A DNA stretch of 64,000 nucleotides from Sphingomonas colocasiae (GCF_019880585.1 NZ_JAINVV010000001.1:310001-374000), one strand, 5' to 3'; shown: positions 28,893 to 37,076, counted from the first letter of the stretch. Numbers and translations are program-made. The notes: generated by a model from the sequence alone, not told the origin.

Positions 28893-30080
28893 TCAGTCGT
28901 CGACCCGGGGCACCACCCCCGCACCGACGGTCTTGCCGCCTTCGCGGATGGCGAAGCGCACGCCCGGCTCGATGCCGACCGGCTTGTTCAGCGTGAAGCC
29001 GACTTCAGCCCGATCGCCCGGCGACACCGAGGCGCCGCCGTCGATATCGACCACGCCGGTCACATCGGTCACGCCGAAGAAGAATTGCGGGCGGTATCCG
29101 CTCGCAAACGGCGTGTGACGGCCGCCTTCCTCGCCGGTCAGGACGAAGATCTGCGCCCGGCCGGTCATGCGCGCCTTGATGGCGCCCGGCGTGCTCAGCA
29201 CCTGGCCGCGATCGACATCGTCGCGCTTCAGGCCCCGCAGCAGCAGCCCGACATTCATGCCGGCCCGTGCCTCCGGGATATCCTTCCGGAACGCCTGGGT
29301 GCCGGTCACGATCACTTCCGCGCCGCCATTGTCGAGGCCGACGATCTCCACGCCGTCACCGATCCTGAGCGTGCCGCGCTCGACCCGTCCGGACACCACG
29401 GTGCCTCGGCCGGGAATGGTGTGCACGCCTTCGATCGGCATCAGGAACGGGCCGTCATAGTCCCGGATCGGATCCGGGATATGCGTGTCGAGCGCCCGCA
29501 CCAGGTCAGCGATCGCAGCCGCATCGGGGCCGTCGGCTTCGCCACGCTCCACTGCCTCGGTCGCGCGCAGCGCGCTACCGAAAATGAACGGCGAATCCTG
29601 ATAGCCCTGCGAGGCCAGCAATTCGCTGGTCTCGAGCTGGATCAGCGCCATCATGTCGTCGCGGTCGGCGGCGGCGATCATGTCCATCTTGTTCACGAAC
29701 ACGACGATGTGGCGAACATTCACCTGCCGCGCGAGCAGGATATGCTCGATCGTCTGCTTCGCCGCGCCCTTGGTGGCGTCGACCAGCAGGATCGCGCCAT
29801 CCATCTGCGAGGCGCCGGTGATCATGTTCTTCACATAATCGGCATGTCCGGGGCAGTCGATGTGCGCATAGTGCCGGTTCTCCGACTCATATTCGACATG
29901 ACTGGTGTTGATGGTGATGCCGCGGGCCTTTTCCTCGGGGGCCTTGTCGATCTGGTCGAACGACAGGGCCTTGCCGCCGAGCCGCGCCGCCTGAACCCGC
30001 GTGATCGCGGAGGTCAGCGTGGTCTTGCCGTGATCGACATGGCCGATCGTGCCGACATTCACATGGATCTTGTTCGTCAT
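28893..30080 (-). CDS. tuf: divergent, solitary EF-Tu paralogue
   Basis: 395 residues with all GTPase motifs: GHVDHGKT (13-20), DCPGH (75-79), NKMD (130-133), GSAL (168-171), and EF-Tu domains 2 and 3. It is not a normal copy. The N-terminus lacks the usual KEKFxRxKP residues. The aminoacyl-pocket segment reads [18 protein letters not shown] (215-232), where canonical EF-Tu has PIEDVFSISGRGTVVTGR. DGPMPQTREH is [10 protein letters not shown], and RPQFYFRTTDVTG is [13 protein letters not shown] (330-342). It stands alone, away from rpsG/fusA. ATG at 30080 is the chosen start; a GTG at 30089 is possible. It probably still binds GTP and tRNA; its specialisation is unknown. Confidence 0.9.
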   Translation of the reverse strand: MTNKIHVNVGTIGHVDHGKTTLTSAITRVQAARLGGKALSFDQIDKAPEEKARGITINTSHVEYESENRHYAHIDCPGHADYVKNMITGASQMDGAILLVDATKGAAKQTIEHILLARQVNVRHIVVFVNKMDMIAAADRDDMMALIQLETSELLASQGYQDSPFIFGSALRATEAVERGEADGPDAAAIADLVRALDTHIPDPIRDYDGPFLMPIEGVHTIPGRGTVVSGRVERGTLRIGDGVEIVGLDNGGAEVIVTGTQAFRKDIPEARAGMNVGLLLRGLKRDDVDRGQVLSTPGAIKARMTGRAQIFVLTGEEGGRHTPFASGYRPQFFFGVTDVTGVVDIDGGASVSPGDRAEVGFTLNKPVGIEPGVRFAIREGGKTVGAGVVPRVDD

Positions 30081-30101
30081 CGTCTTCACTCACTTTAAGG
30101 C

Positions 30102-30139
30102 GCCGTTCGGATCCGGCTGGCCGGGCCGGACCGAACGGC
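30102..30139 (-). promoter_or_regulatory. GC-rich hairpin in the tuf 5' leader
   Basis: Arms GCCGTTCGGATCCGGC and GCCGGACCGAACGGC pair except for one bulged base, just 22 bases upstream of the tuf ATG on the minus strand. A perfect 14-bp palindrome, ATTGGCGCGCCAAT, lies next to it at 30147-30160. No U-tract follows. These could be leader RNA structures or a dimer operator; no function is shown. Confidence 0.5.
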
Positions 30140-30196
30140 CATTGGCATTGGCGCGCCAATTCGATGTCGGGGCTGCGCGGGCGGCATCCCCGGAAA

Positions 30197-30234
30197 GCAA
30201 AAGGCCCGCCGGGCGGAACCCGGCGAGCCTTTGC
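30197..30234 (-). terminator. intrinsic terminator or attenuator upstream of tuf
   Basis: On the minus strand AAAGGCTCGCCGGG pairs with CCCGGCGGGCCTTT (one G-U), loop of five, followed by TTGCTTTCC. It lies between the 28-codon ORF at 30289 and tuf, 117 bases before the tuf start, so reading through it would be needed if tuf is expressed from the upstream promoter. A smaller hairpin (CCGGGC/GCCCGG at 30266-30284) sits just before it and shares complementary GC blocks with it. Confidence 0.7.
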
Positions 30235-30288
30235 GAACTCGGTGCCCGGATGTCCCTCAGCGGACCCGGGCGGAAACTGCCCGGAAAA

Positions 30289-30375
30289 TCAGGTTGCGAA
30301 ATGCCATGCGGCATCGGCGCGCGACTGCGGGTCGCGTGCGTTCAGGCCAGCATTGATCATCAGCAAAAGCGTCAT
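30289..30375 (-). CDS. putative 28-aa leader peptide upstream of the EF-Tu paralogue
   Basis: ATG at 30375 is preceded by a strong GGAGGAG box eight to nine bases away. The peptide begins MTLLLMINAGLNARDPQ and ends WHFAT before a TGA at 30289. It ends 55 bases before an intrinsic terminator that separates it from tuf. Such a layout (short well-initiated ORF, alternative GC hairpins, terminator, structural gene) is that of an attenuator, but it could also be an independent small-protein gene. No recognised family. Confidence 0.5.
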   Translation of the reverse strand: MTLLLMINAGLNARDPQSRADAAWHFAT

Positions 30376-30420
30376 CGCTTCGCTCCTCCGCAAGATCGGC
30401 GCAAGCATAGCCCGCACGCA

Positions 30421-30454
30421 ATAAAAAACCCCGGAGGGCGATGGCCATCCAGGG
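30421..30454 (-). terminator. intrinsic terminator after the 27-aa ORF
   Basis: On the minus strand CCCTGGA and TCCGGGG form a stem with one G-T wobble around GGCCAT, followed by TTTTTTATT. It ends the short transcription unit containing the ORF at 30503. A second hairpin, GGAGGC-CAGC-GCCTCC, stands just before it at 30470-30485. Confidence 0.75.
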
Positions 30455-30502
30455 TCTTGCAACACAAGGGGAGGCCAGCGCCTCCTGTAAACAAGAGACG
30501 GG

Positions 30503-30586
30503 TCAGATCTGGATGATATCTAGCGATTCAACGCCGGCTGCCGCCGTCGCATCCATCGCTTCCATGTTGAAATCTGCCGTCGTCAC
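30503..30586 (-). CDS. putative 27-aa peptide, GTG start
   Basis: GTG at 30586 follows a GAGGA box by eight bases. The acidic peptide (MTTADFNMEAMDATAAAG, then VESLDIIQI) has no cysteine and no membrane segment. It lies 70 bases downstream of the HWE kinase stop, has an AT-rich upstream region with a possible TTGCAA/TATCCG promoter, and ends in its own terminator. The composition is like a RiPP leader or a short regulatory peptide, but no modifying enzyme gene is near. Coding status is uncertain. Confidence 0.4.
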   Translation of the reverse strand: MTTADFNMEAMDATAAAGVESLDIIQI

Positions 30587-30656
30587 GATTTTGTTCCTCG
30601 AATATTGTCGCGGCGGATATCACCAGCCGACAATGATTGCAAGATAAGCGCTTTCG

Positions 30657-32210
30657 CTACCTATGCAAGGATTCGAGGGGAATGCTGATCCGCGCGTCCA
30701 GCCCATGCGGCTGCCAGCGTTTGTCGATCTCTCCCTTGAGCTGCGTGACCACGCTGAGCTGGACGAGCCGGGATCCGAAACCGTTGAGTTCGGGCGGCTG
30801 GGTGACGGGCGGTCCGCCATTTTCCTGCCAGCGGATCGTGCAATGCGTTTCGTCGGCGGAGATCTCGACCCGAATGCTGCCCTCGCTGGTGGAAAGACCC
30901 CCATATTTCGCGGCGTTGGTCGCCAGTTCATGGAACAGCAGCGCGAGCGGCGTCGCGGCCCGATCGTCGATATCGGTATCGCCGCCGGCGATCACGATCC
31001 GCCCTTGCGGGCCGCCATAGGGCGCGAAGAGCTGGCCCAGCATGCCCCGCAGGCTGGCCTGGCCGAGATCGGAACGGGAGGCGTCGCTGTGCGGCCGCAC
31101 AAAATCATGTGCGCGGCCCAGCGCCATCACGCGATTGCGGAGATCCTCCGCGATCGGCTTGATTTCCGGCCGGGTGCGCGCGGACAGGGCGATCAGCCCG
31201 GCGATGACCGCGAAGATGTTCTTGATCCGGTGGCTCAGTTCATGCGCGACGAGTTCGCGCTCCTCCAGCGTCCTTTTGTGATCGTGGATGTCGGTGCAGG
31301 TGCCGAACCACCGCGTGATCCGTCCGCCCGGATCGCGCATCGGAAGCGCGCGGCCCAAGGTCCAGCGATATTCGCCGCTATGGTGGCGCAACCGATATTC
31401 GATCTCATAGGGTTCGCCGGTATCCAGCGAATGGCGCCAGCGTTCCCAGGCGCGTTCGCGGTCGTCGGGGTGGAACATGCCGTTCCAGGCTTCGCCGTCG
31501 GTCGATCCCTCGGGCATGCCGGTGAAGCTGTACCAGCGCTTGTTGTAATAATCGTGATAGCCGTCCGGCAGGGTGGACCAGACCATTTGCGGCATCGTGT
31601 CCGCGAGGATCCGGAATTTCTCTACATTTTCCGCAAGGATCGCGTCGTAGCGCTCCATCGCATGCAGATGCCGCCGCGCTTCGAGCAGGTTCATCACCTG
31701 TGCGGCGAGGACGGTGAGGCCTTGCGCCTGAAGCGGGGTCAGGCCGTGTCGCGGCGCGGAGTCGATCACGCAGAGCGAGCCGAGCGGAATGCCCTCCGGC
31801 GAGATCAGCGGCGCGCCGGCATAGAAGCGGATATGCGGAGCGCCGGTGACCAGGGGATTGTCCGCGAACCGGGGATCCTGCGTCGCATCGGGGATCACCA
31901 TGATGCCAGGACCCAGCATGGCATGTTTGCAGAACGACACCTCTCGCGGCGTCTGCTCGGCGTCGAGCCCGGTCCGGGCCTTGAACCATTGCCGATCGCG
32001 TTCGACCAGGCTGATCAGCGAGATCGGCGCTTCGCACAACGCGCCCGCGAATTTGACGATATCGTCGAAGGCCGACTCGGGCTGGCTGTCCAGCACGCCA
32101 TATTCGGCGAACAGCGCGTCGCGCCGGGCTTCGTTGAGGTCGGCGATGATACCGTACTTTCGAAAATTGCGGACCGGACTGATCGGATGACATAACCGCC
32201 GGCCGATCAC
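30657..32210 (-). CDS. GAF-PAS-HWE sensor histidine kinase
   Basis: About 517 residues without membrane helices: GAF domain (about 25-175, SFCKHAM, GSLCVID), PAS domain (about 190-310, TMPQMVWSTLPDG, HPDDRERAW) and an HWE kinase domain. The phospho-histidine is in AHELSHRIKNIF, the N-box has FHELATNAAKYG, and the diagnostic W-x-E is in IRWQENGG. The longer frame runs into rppH; no ATG exists at a sensible position, so GTG at 32210 with GGAA upstream is proposed. It is probably a cytosolic redox or light/ligand sensor feeding a response regulator, possibly the stand-alone one at 28382. Confidence 0.85.
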   Translation of the reverse strand: MIGRRLCHPISPVRNFRKYGIIADLNEARRDALFAEYGVLDSQPESAFDDIVKFAGALCEAPISLISLVERDRQWFKARTGLDAEQTPREVSFCKHAMLGPGIMVIPDATQDPRFADNPLVTGAPHIRFYAGAPLISPEGIPLGSLCVIDSAPRHGLTPLQAQGLTVLAAQVMNLLEARRHLHAMERYDAILAENVEKFRILADTMPQMVWSTLPDGYHDYYNKRWYSFTGMPEGSTDGEAWNGMFHPDDRERAWERWRHSLDTGEPYEIEYRLRHHSGEYRWTLGRALPMRDPGGRITRWFGTCTDIHDHKRTLEERELVAHELSHRIKNIFAVIAGLIALSARTRPEIKPIAEDLRNRVMALGRAHDFVRPHSDASRSDLGQASLRGMLGQLFAPYGGPQGRIVIAGGDTDIDDRAATPLALLFHELATNAAKYGGLSTSEGSIRVEISADETHCTIRWQENGGPPVTQPPELNGFGSRLVQLSVVTQLKGEIDKRWQPHGLDARISIPLESLHR

Positions 32211-32242
32211 AACGGTTCCGCAAGGGGCGGGAATGCGCGGCC

Positions 32243-32728
32243 TCAGGCCGGGTGGAGATATGGTGCAAACTCTCGCACGATCGCTTCGTAGAGCGCCCGC
32301 TTGAACGGCACGATCATCGCCGGAAGATCCGCCGGATCGGCCCATTTCCAGGCGCGGAACTCGGGATGTTCGGTCGCGATGTCGATGTCGCCATCCTCGC
32401 CCAGAAACCGCATCAGGAACCAGGCCTGGCGCTGCCCGCGATAGCGCCCCTTCCACACCTTGCCGACCAGATCCGCCGGCAGGTCGTAGAACAGGTCCTC
32501 CGTCGAACGCGCGATCACTTCGATCAGATGCTGCGCGACGCCGGTCTCCTCACCAACCTCGCGGATCGCGGCCGCTTCCGCTTCCTCGCCTTCGTCGATA
32601 CCGCCCTGCGGCATCTGCCAGGCTTCCAGCACATTATCGATCCGCTGTCCGACGAACACCTTGCCCGCGCGATTGACGAGCATGACCCCCGCGCAAGGGC
32701 GATAGGGCAGGGATGCCGGGTCGTTCAT
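32243..32728 (-). CDS. rppH: RNA pyrophosphohydrolase
   Basis: A 161-residue Nudix hydrolase with the full box [22 protein letters not shown] at about 41-62 and the RppH features YRPCAGVML and WQMPQGG. It removes pyrophosphate from mRNA 5' ends to trigger decay, or cleaves diadenosine polyphosphates. The ATG at 32728 gives the normal N-terminus; ATG at 32734 is two residues longer. The histidine kinase follows on the same strand after a short gap. Confidence 0.93.
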   Translation of the reverse strand: MNDPASLPYRPCAGVMLVNRAGKVFVGQRIDNVLEAWQMPQGGIDEGEEAEAAAIREVGEETGVAQHLIEVIARSTEDLFYDLPADLVGKVWKGRYRGQRQAWFLMRFLGEDGDIDIATEHPEFRAWKWADPADLPAMIVPFKRALYEAIVREFAPYLHPA

Positions 32729-32750
32729 GGTCATACGCATCCTTACTCTC

Positions 32751-32774
32751 GTCATTCCGGCGAAAGCCGGAATC
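32751..32774. repeat. REP-like hairpin repeat, copy A
   Basis: ATTCCGGC-GAAA-GCCGGAAT, a perfect 8-bp stem with a GAAA loop, preceded by GTC. An inverted copy lies at 33095-33118 on the other side of the GIY-YIG gene. Related copies are at 51409 and 51475. Confidence 0.85.
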
Positions 32775-32780
32775 TCTGGC

Positions 32781-33074
32781 TCAGTTGTTGATCGATTGGA
32801 ACAGATCCTCCCATGCGGGATTCGCTGTCTCGATAAGCTCGATTTTCCAATCGCGCTTCCATTCCTTCAACGCCTTTTCGCGCGCAATCGCGTCGAGCAT
32901 CGTAACGTGATGTTCGGCAAGAACGAGCCGGCTCAGCTTGTAGCGTCGACAAAATTCCGATCCATTGCCCATGCGATATTGGTTGACTCGTGCCGGCAGG
33001 TTGGAGGTCACGCCGATGTATAGTGTGCCGCGGCGGCGGTTGGTCATGATGTAGGTCCAGCCGCCGACGGCCAT
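32781..33074 (-). CDS. GIY-YIG domain nuclease-family protein
   Basis: A 97-residue single GIY-YIG domain (UPF0213/URI type): [20 protein letters not shown] with catalytic R in [11 protein letters not shown] and E in [10 protein letters not shown]. Such proteins are predicted metal-dependent nucleases of unknown role; lone copies are multi-copy in sphingomonads (recalled). The start ATG at 33074 precedes the domain by five residues. The upstream in-frame region crosses the repeat and is not coding. The gene is bracketed by two inverted copies of the same hairpin repeat. Confidence 0.88.
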   Translation of the reverse strand: MAVGGWTYIMTNRRRGTLYIGVTSNLPARVNQYRMGNGSEFCRRYKLSRLVLAEHHVTMLDAIAREKALKEWKRDWKIELIETANPAWEDLFQSINN

Positions 33075-33094
33075 ATTCAGGCGTTGGCGCCGGA

Positions 33095-33118
33095 GATTCC
33101 GGCTTTCGCCGGAATGAC
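33095..33118. repeat. REP-like hairpin repeat, copy B (inverted)
   Basis: ATTCCGGC-TTTC-GCCGGAAT followed by GAC, the exact inverse of copy A at 32751. It lies just upstream of the GIY-YIG start, between that gene and the esterase stop. Confidence 0.85.
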
Positions 33119-33135
33119 GTGAGTTCTGGCTATCT

Positions 33136-34122
33136 TCACCCCGCCGCCTGAACCATGACGCGCTGGGCTTCGGCTTCGACAACAATGTCCTTCAGCACAG
33201 CGAGCGCGCCTGCGATATCGCCCCTGGTCGAGGGGATCGCCTTGGCGAGATTGACGAAGCCGTGGATGTTGCCGAGCGCTTCGCGGAAGGTGACCGCGAC
33301 ACCTGCTGCGGCGAGCGCGCCGGCATAGGCGCGGCCCTGGTCGCGCAGCGGGTCGAGGCTGGCGGTGAGCACCAAGGTTGCGGGCATGCCGGCCTGGCTG
33401 TGGAGCAGGGGATCGGTCCGCGCATGGCCGGCGGTGGCGGCATAGGCGTGGCTGAACCAGGCCATGCTGGCCTTGGTCAGCAGGAAGCCGTCGCCGAACC
33501 GTTCGAACGACTCATATTTCGCCACCTGATCGACGACGGGATAGATCGGGAACTGGGCAAGGACCGGTATGGCGGCGGGCTCGTCGCGCAGCGCCATCGT
33601 GGTCACGATGGTCAGGTTTCCGCCCGCGCTGTCGCCGGCCACCACCAGCCCGGTCGCGATCCGGCCCAGTTCGGCGGGATTGCCGGCGACCCAGCGCGCG
33701 GCGGCTTCGCAGTCGTCGGGGGCGGCGGGCCAGGGATTTTCGGGCGCCAGTCGATAATCGACCGCGATCACCGGCATGTCGAGCAGGCGTGCGGCTTCGG
33801 CGCAAAAGGGTTCGTGGGTGTGGAGATCGCCGATCACGAAGCCGCCGCCGTGAAGATAGAGCAGGATCGGGCCGGGCTCGCGGCTGTCGCGCGCATCATA
33901 GAGGCGGGCGGGGATCGTGCCTGCCGGGCCGGGGATCGACAGATCGCGAACCAGCGCGAGATCGCCGACCGGCACGTCGGCGACGTCGCGCATCGCGCGC
34001 GTCATCTCCCGCGCCGCTTCGGGCGGCAGTTCGTGGGTCTTCGGCCCGGGAAGATTGTTGAGCAGATCGAGGAAAGCACGGGTGTCGGGGCGGACAAAGG
34101 GGGTGTCGGTGGCGTCGGACAA
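33136..34122 (-). CDS. alpha/beta hydrolase (HSL-family esterase)
   Basis: A 328-residue carboxylesterase of the hormone-sensitive lipase group. HGGGF forms the oxyanion hole (about 90), GDSAGG contains the nucleophile serine (about 164), the acid is in DPLRDQG and the histidine in NIHGFVNL (about 289). No signal peptide, so cytoplasmic. It hydrolyses short acyl esters; the natural substrate is unknown. Divergent from the HDAC-like gene with a 42-bp gap. Confidence 0.92.
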   Translation of the reverse strand: MSDATDTPFVRPDTRAFLDLLNNLPGPKTHELPPEAAREMTRAMRDVADVPVGDLALVRDLSIPGPAGTIPARLYDARDSREPGPILLYLHGGGFVIGDLHTHEPFCAEAARLLDMPVIAVDYRLAPENPWPAAPDDCEAAARWVAGNPAELGRIATGLVVAGDSAGGNLTIVTTMALRDEPAAIPVLAQFPIYPVVDQVAKYESFERFGDGFLLTKASMAWFSHAYAATAGHARTDPLLHSQAGMPATLVLTASLDPLRDQGRAYAGALAAAGVAVTFREALGNIHGFVNLAKAIPSTRGDIAGALAVLKDIVVEAEAQRVMVQAAG

Positions 34123-34164
34123 AGCGGCTCTCCTTTTTCGCGCGGGCTGTAGTAGTTAGGCACT

Positions 34165-35067
34165 GTGCTCCATGTCGTCCATCACCCCGATTATGTGACC
34201 CCGGCAACGCCCGGCGGCCAGTTCCCCTGGGATAAATATGGGCTGGTCATGGATGCGCTCGCCGAAAGCGGCGTTGTCCATCGGATCCACAGGCCGGAGC
34301 CTATGCCGCTGGCGCGGATCGCCGAGATCCACGATCCGGACTATGTGGCGGAAGTGGCCGAACTGCGCGTGCCGGCCGCAAAGGCGCGGCGGATCGGCTT
34401 TCCGGTGACCGAGCGGGTCGCGCGGCGTGCGCGGACGACGCCGGGCGGAACCTGGGCCGCGGCCAGGCTGGCGCTGGTTCATGGCTATGCCGCCAATGCG
34501 GCAGGCGGCAGCCATCATGCGCTGTACGATACCGGCGCGGGTTATTGCGTGTTCAACGATCTCGCCGTCGCCGCCAACCGGCTGGTGGCCGATGGCGACG
34601 CGCGACGGATCATGATCGTCGACTGCGACGTTCATCAGGGTGACGGCACGGCGTCACTTCTGGCCGGACGGCCTGAATTCTCGACATTTTCCATCCATGC
34701 CGAGAAGAATTTTCCGGTGCGCAAGGCGCGCTCGACGCTCGACATCGCCTTGCCGGACGGCGCCGGCGATGCCGCTTATCTCGATGCCCTGTCGCATCAT
34801 CTGCCCCCCATGGTTGCGGATTTCGCGCCCGACATCATTCTCTATCAGGCGGGCGTCGATCCGCATACGGAGGATCGGCTGGGGCGATTGGCGCTGAGCG
34901 ATGACGGGCTGGCTGAGCGCGACGGTTTCGTCGCCGAACTGGCGCGGAAGCGGGGCATTCCGCTCGCCAGCGCGCTGGGCGGCGGCTATGGCGCGGACCG
35001 GATGGCGATCGCGCGCCGCCATGCTCGGACGATGATCGTCATGTCTGCGATTTTGTCCACCGGGTGA
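34165..35067 (+). CDS. histone deacetylase-family amidohydrolase
   Basis: A 300-residue arginase/HDAC-fold zinc enzyme. The paired histidines are in GGSHHA, zinc ligands in VDCDVHQGDGT, and the later acid in QAGVDPHTEDRLG; the Gly-rich loop is LGGGYG. Bacterial members deacetylate small molecules such as acetylpolyamines or acetoin-related compounds. Start is GTG at 34165. The short form lacking extra loops is typical for proteobacteria. Substrate unknown. Confidence 0.9.
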   Translation: MLHVVHHPDYVTPATPGGQFPWDKYGLVMDALAESGVVHRIHRPEPMPLARIAEIHDPDYVAEVAELRVPAAKARRIGFPVTERVARRARTTPGGTWAAARLALVHGYAANAAGGSHHALYDTGAGYCVFNDLAVAANRLVADGDARRIMIVDCDVHQGDGTASLLAGRPEFSTFSIHAEKNFPVRKARSTLDIALPDGAGDAAYLDALSHHLPPMVADFAPDIILYQAGVDPHTEDRLGRLALSDDGLAERDGFVAELARKRGIPLASALGGGYGADRMAIARRHARTMIVMSAILSTG

Positions 35068-35201
35068 GCGGATCGCGGCGATATGCGCGCTGGCGAAGCC
35101 CTGATTGCCGGCCCCGCCATTATTTCTACTTTGCGACAAGGCTTGGAGGGGCCTAGACTGATCTTCGAAGCTCAAGAAGAAAAAGCAGGACGTTCGCAGA
35201 T

Positions 35202-37076
35202 ATGGCATCCGCCGCACATGAGGTGACCCCGCGTGAGGCCGCCTCCCATCCAGTACCCGAAGCCGTTGTGGTACGTTTCGCAGGCGATAGTGGAGACGGG
35301 ATGCAGCTGACCGGTGGTCAGTTCACGCTTTCCACCGCGCTTGCCGGCAACGATCTGGCGACCTTCCCCGATTTCCCCGCCGAGATCCGTGCGCCGCAGG
35401 GCACGTTGTTCGGCGTGTCGGCGTTCCAGATCAATTTCGGATCGACCGAGGTCGAAACCGCGGGCGATGCGCCCGACGTGCTGATCGCGATGAACCCGGC
35501 GGCGCTCAAGACCAATGTCGGGCAATTGAAGGAAGGCGGGCTGATCATCGCCGATGAAGGCGAATTCGGCGCGCGCAACCTTGCCAAGGCCAATTACGAG
35601 GTCAATCCGCTCGAGGATGACAGCCTTGCCCGCTGGCAGGTGATGAAGCTCAACATCTCGCAACTGACCCTGGAAGCCGTGAAGCCCTTCGGGCTCGGCA
35701 ACAAGGAAGCGCTGCGCTGCAAGAATATGTGGACGCTGGGGCTGGCGCTGTGGATGTTCGGCCGCGACCGCAAGCCGATCGTCGACTGGCTCAATTCCAA
35801 GTTCGCCAAGGCGCCGACGCTGGCGGAGGCGAACATCGCCGCGCTCAATGCGGGCCATGCCTATGGCGAGACCGCCGAGCTTTCAGGCCCGATGCAGCAG
35901 CATTTCATCGCGCCGGCCCCTGTCGCACCGGGGCTTTACCGCACGGTGACGGGCGCGGAATCGATTTCGCTCGGGCTGGTCGCCGGCGCGCAGCTTGCCG
36001 GGCTGCCCATGTTCTTCGGCGGCTATCCGATCACGCCGGCTTCCGCGATCCTGCACCATCTGTCGCGGCTGAAGGAATATGACGTCACCACCTTCCAGGC
36101 GGAGGACGAGATCGCCGCGATCGCGAGCGCGATCGGCGCGTCCTATGCCGGTTCGCTGGGCGTCACATCGTCGTCGGGACCGGGAATCGCGCTCAAGACC
36201 GAGGCGATCGGCCTGGCGATCATGACCGAGCTGCCGCTGGTCATCGTCAATTCGCAGCGCGGCGGCCCTTCGACGGGCCTGCCGACAAAGACCGAGCAGT
36301 CGGATCTGTATCAGGCCGTCTATGGCCGCAATGGCGATGCGCCCATGCCGGTGATCGCGGCGCGCAGCCCCGCCGACGCGTTCGACTGCGCGATCGAGGC
36401 GGTGCGTCTGTCCACCCAGTTCATGACGCCGGTGATGCTGCTCACCGACGGCTATATCGCCAATGCCGCCGAGCCGTGGAAAGTGCCCGACATGAGCGGC
36501 TATGCGCCGTTCCCCGTGGCGTTCCAGGAAGAGGCGCCCGACGGCAAGCTGCTGCCCTACAGCCGCGACGAGAAGCTGAAGCGCCCGTGGATCAAGCCCG
36601 GCACGCCCGGCATGATGCACCGGATCGGCGGCATCGAGAAGCAGATCGATACCGGCCATATCAATTACGAGGCCGGCAACCATCAGGCGATGACGGATAT
36701 TCGCCAGAACAAGGTTCTGGGCATCGCCGATCATATCCCGGATCAGGATGTGACGCTGGGTGAAGCGGGCGGCAGGCTGGCGATCGTCGGCTGGGGATCG
36801 ACCTTCGGCCCCATTCACCAGGCTGTTCGCCGCATGCGCGCGCGCGGCCATGACGTGCATCATATCCATATCCGCCACATCTGGCCGCTTCCGAAGAATC
36901 TTGGCGATCTTCTAAAGGGTTATGAGAAGATCCTTGTGCCGGAAATGAATACGGGCCAGCTCAAGACCGTGCTGCGCGATCAATATCTGGTCGATGCGCG
37001 TCCGCTCAACAAGGTCTCCGGCCAACCCTTCCGCATCGCCGAGATCGAAGCGGCCATCGAAAGCGCGCTCGGCTGA
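35202..37076 (+). CDS. korA: 2-oxoacid:acceptor oxidoreductase, alpha subunit
   Basis: A 624-residue fusion of the gamma domain (about 15-200; GDSGDGMQLTGGQF) and alpha domain (pyrimidine-binding; GGYPITPASAILHHL near 268). With KorB it oxidatively decarboxylates 2-oxoglutarate (or a related 2-oxoacid) to the acyl-CoA and reduces ferredoxin. The ATG at 35202 begins the normal N-terminus. korB follows after 22 bases. Two-subunit enzymes lacking the ferredoxin-like delta subunit are typical of aerobes. Confidence 0.94.
   Translation: MASAAHEVTPREAASHPVPEAVVVRFAGDSGDGMQLTGGQFTLSTALAGNDLATFPDFPAEIRAPQGTLFGVSAFQINFGSTEVETAGDAPDVLIAMNPAALKTNVGQLKEGGLIIADEGEFGARNLAKANYEVNPLEDDSLARWQVMKLNISQLTLEAVKPFGLGNKEALRCKNMWTLGLALWMFGRDRKPIVDWLNSKFAKAPTLAEANIAALNAGHAYGETAELSGPMQQHFIAPAPVAPGLYRTVTGAESISLGLVAGAQLAGLPMFFGGYPITPASAILHHLSRLKEYDVTTFQAEDEIAAIASAIGASYAGSLGVTSSSGPGIALKTEAIGLAIMTELPLVIVNSQRGGPSTGLPTKTEQSDLYQAVYGRNGDAPMPVIAARSPADAFDCAIEAVRLSTQFMTPVMLLTDGYIANAAEPWKVPDMSGYAPFPVAFQEEAPDGKLLPYSRDEKLKRPWIKPGTPGMMHRIGGIEKQIDTGHINYEAGNHQAMTDIRQNKVLGIADHIPDQDVTLGEAGGRLAIVGWGSTFGPIHQAVRRMRARGHDVHHIHIRHIWPLPKNLGDLLKGYEKILVPEMNTGQLKTVLRDQYLVDARPLNKVSGQPFRIAEIEAAIESALG

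Noticed and set aside
28893-30080. SelB, CysN or another translational GTPase instead of EF-Tu
   Set aside because: Length, domain 2 and 3 motifs (GRGTVV, RHTPF, AIREGG, GAGVV) are those of EF-Tu, and SelB-specific C-terminal domains are absent.
30503-30586. Idea that the 27-residue ORF is a thiopeptide precursor matched to EF-Tu resistance
   Set aside because: A short VESL resemblance to thiopeptide leaders is present, but there is no Cys/Ser-rich core and no cyclodehydratase or lantibiotic-type enzyme nearby.
30663-32195. 510-codon plus frame opposite the HWE kinase
   Set aside because: The minus strand contains recognisable GAF, PAS and HWE motifs; the plus frame has none.
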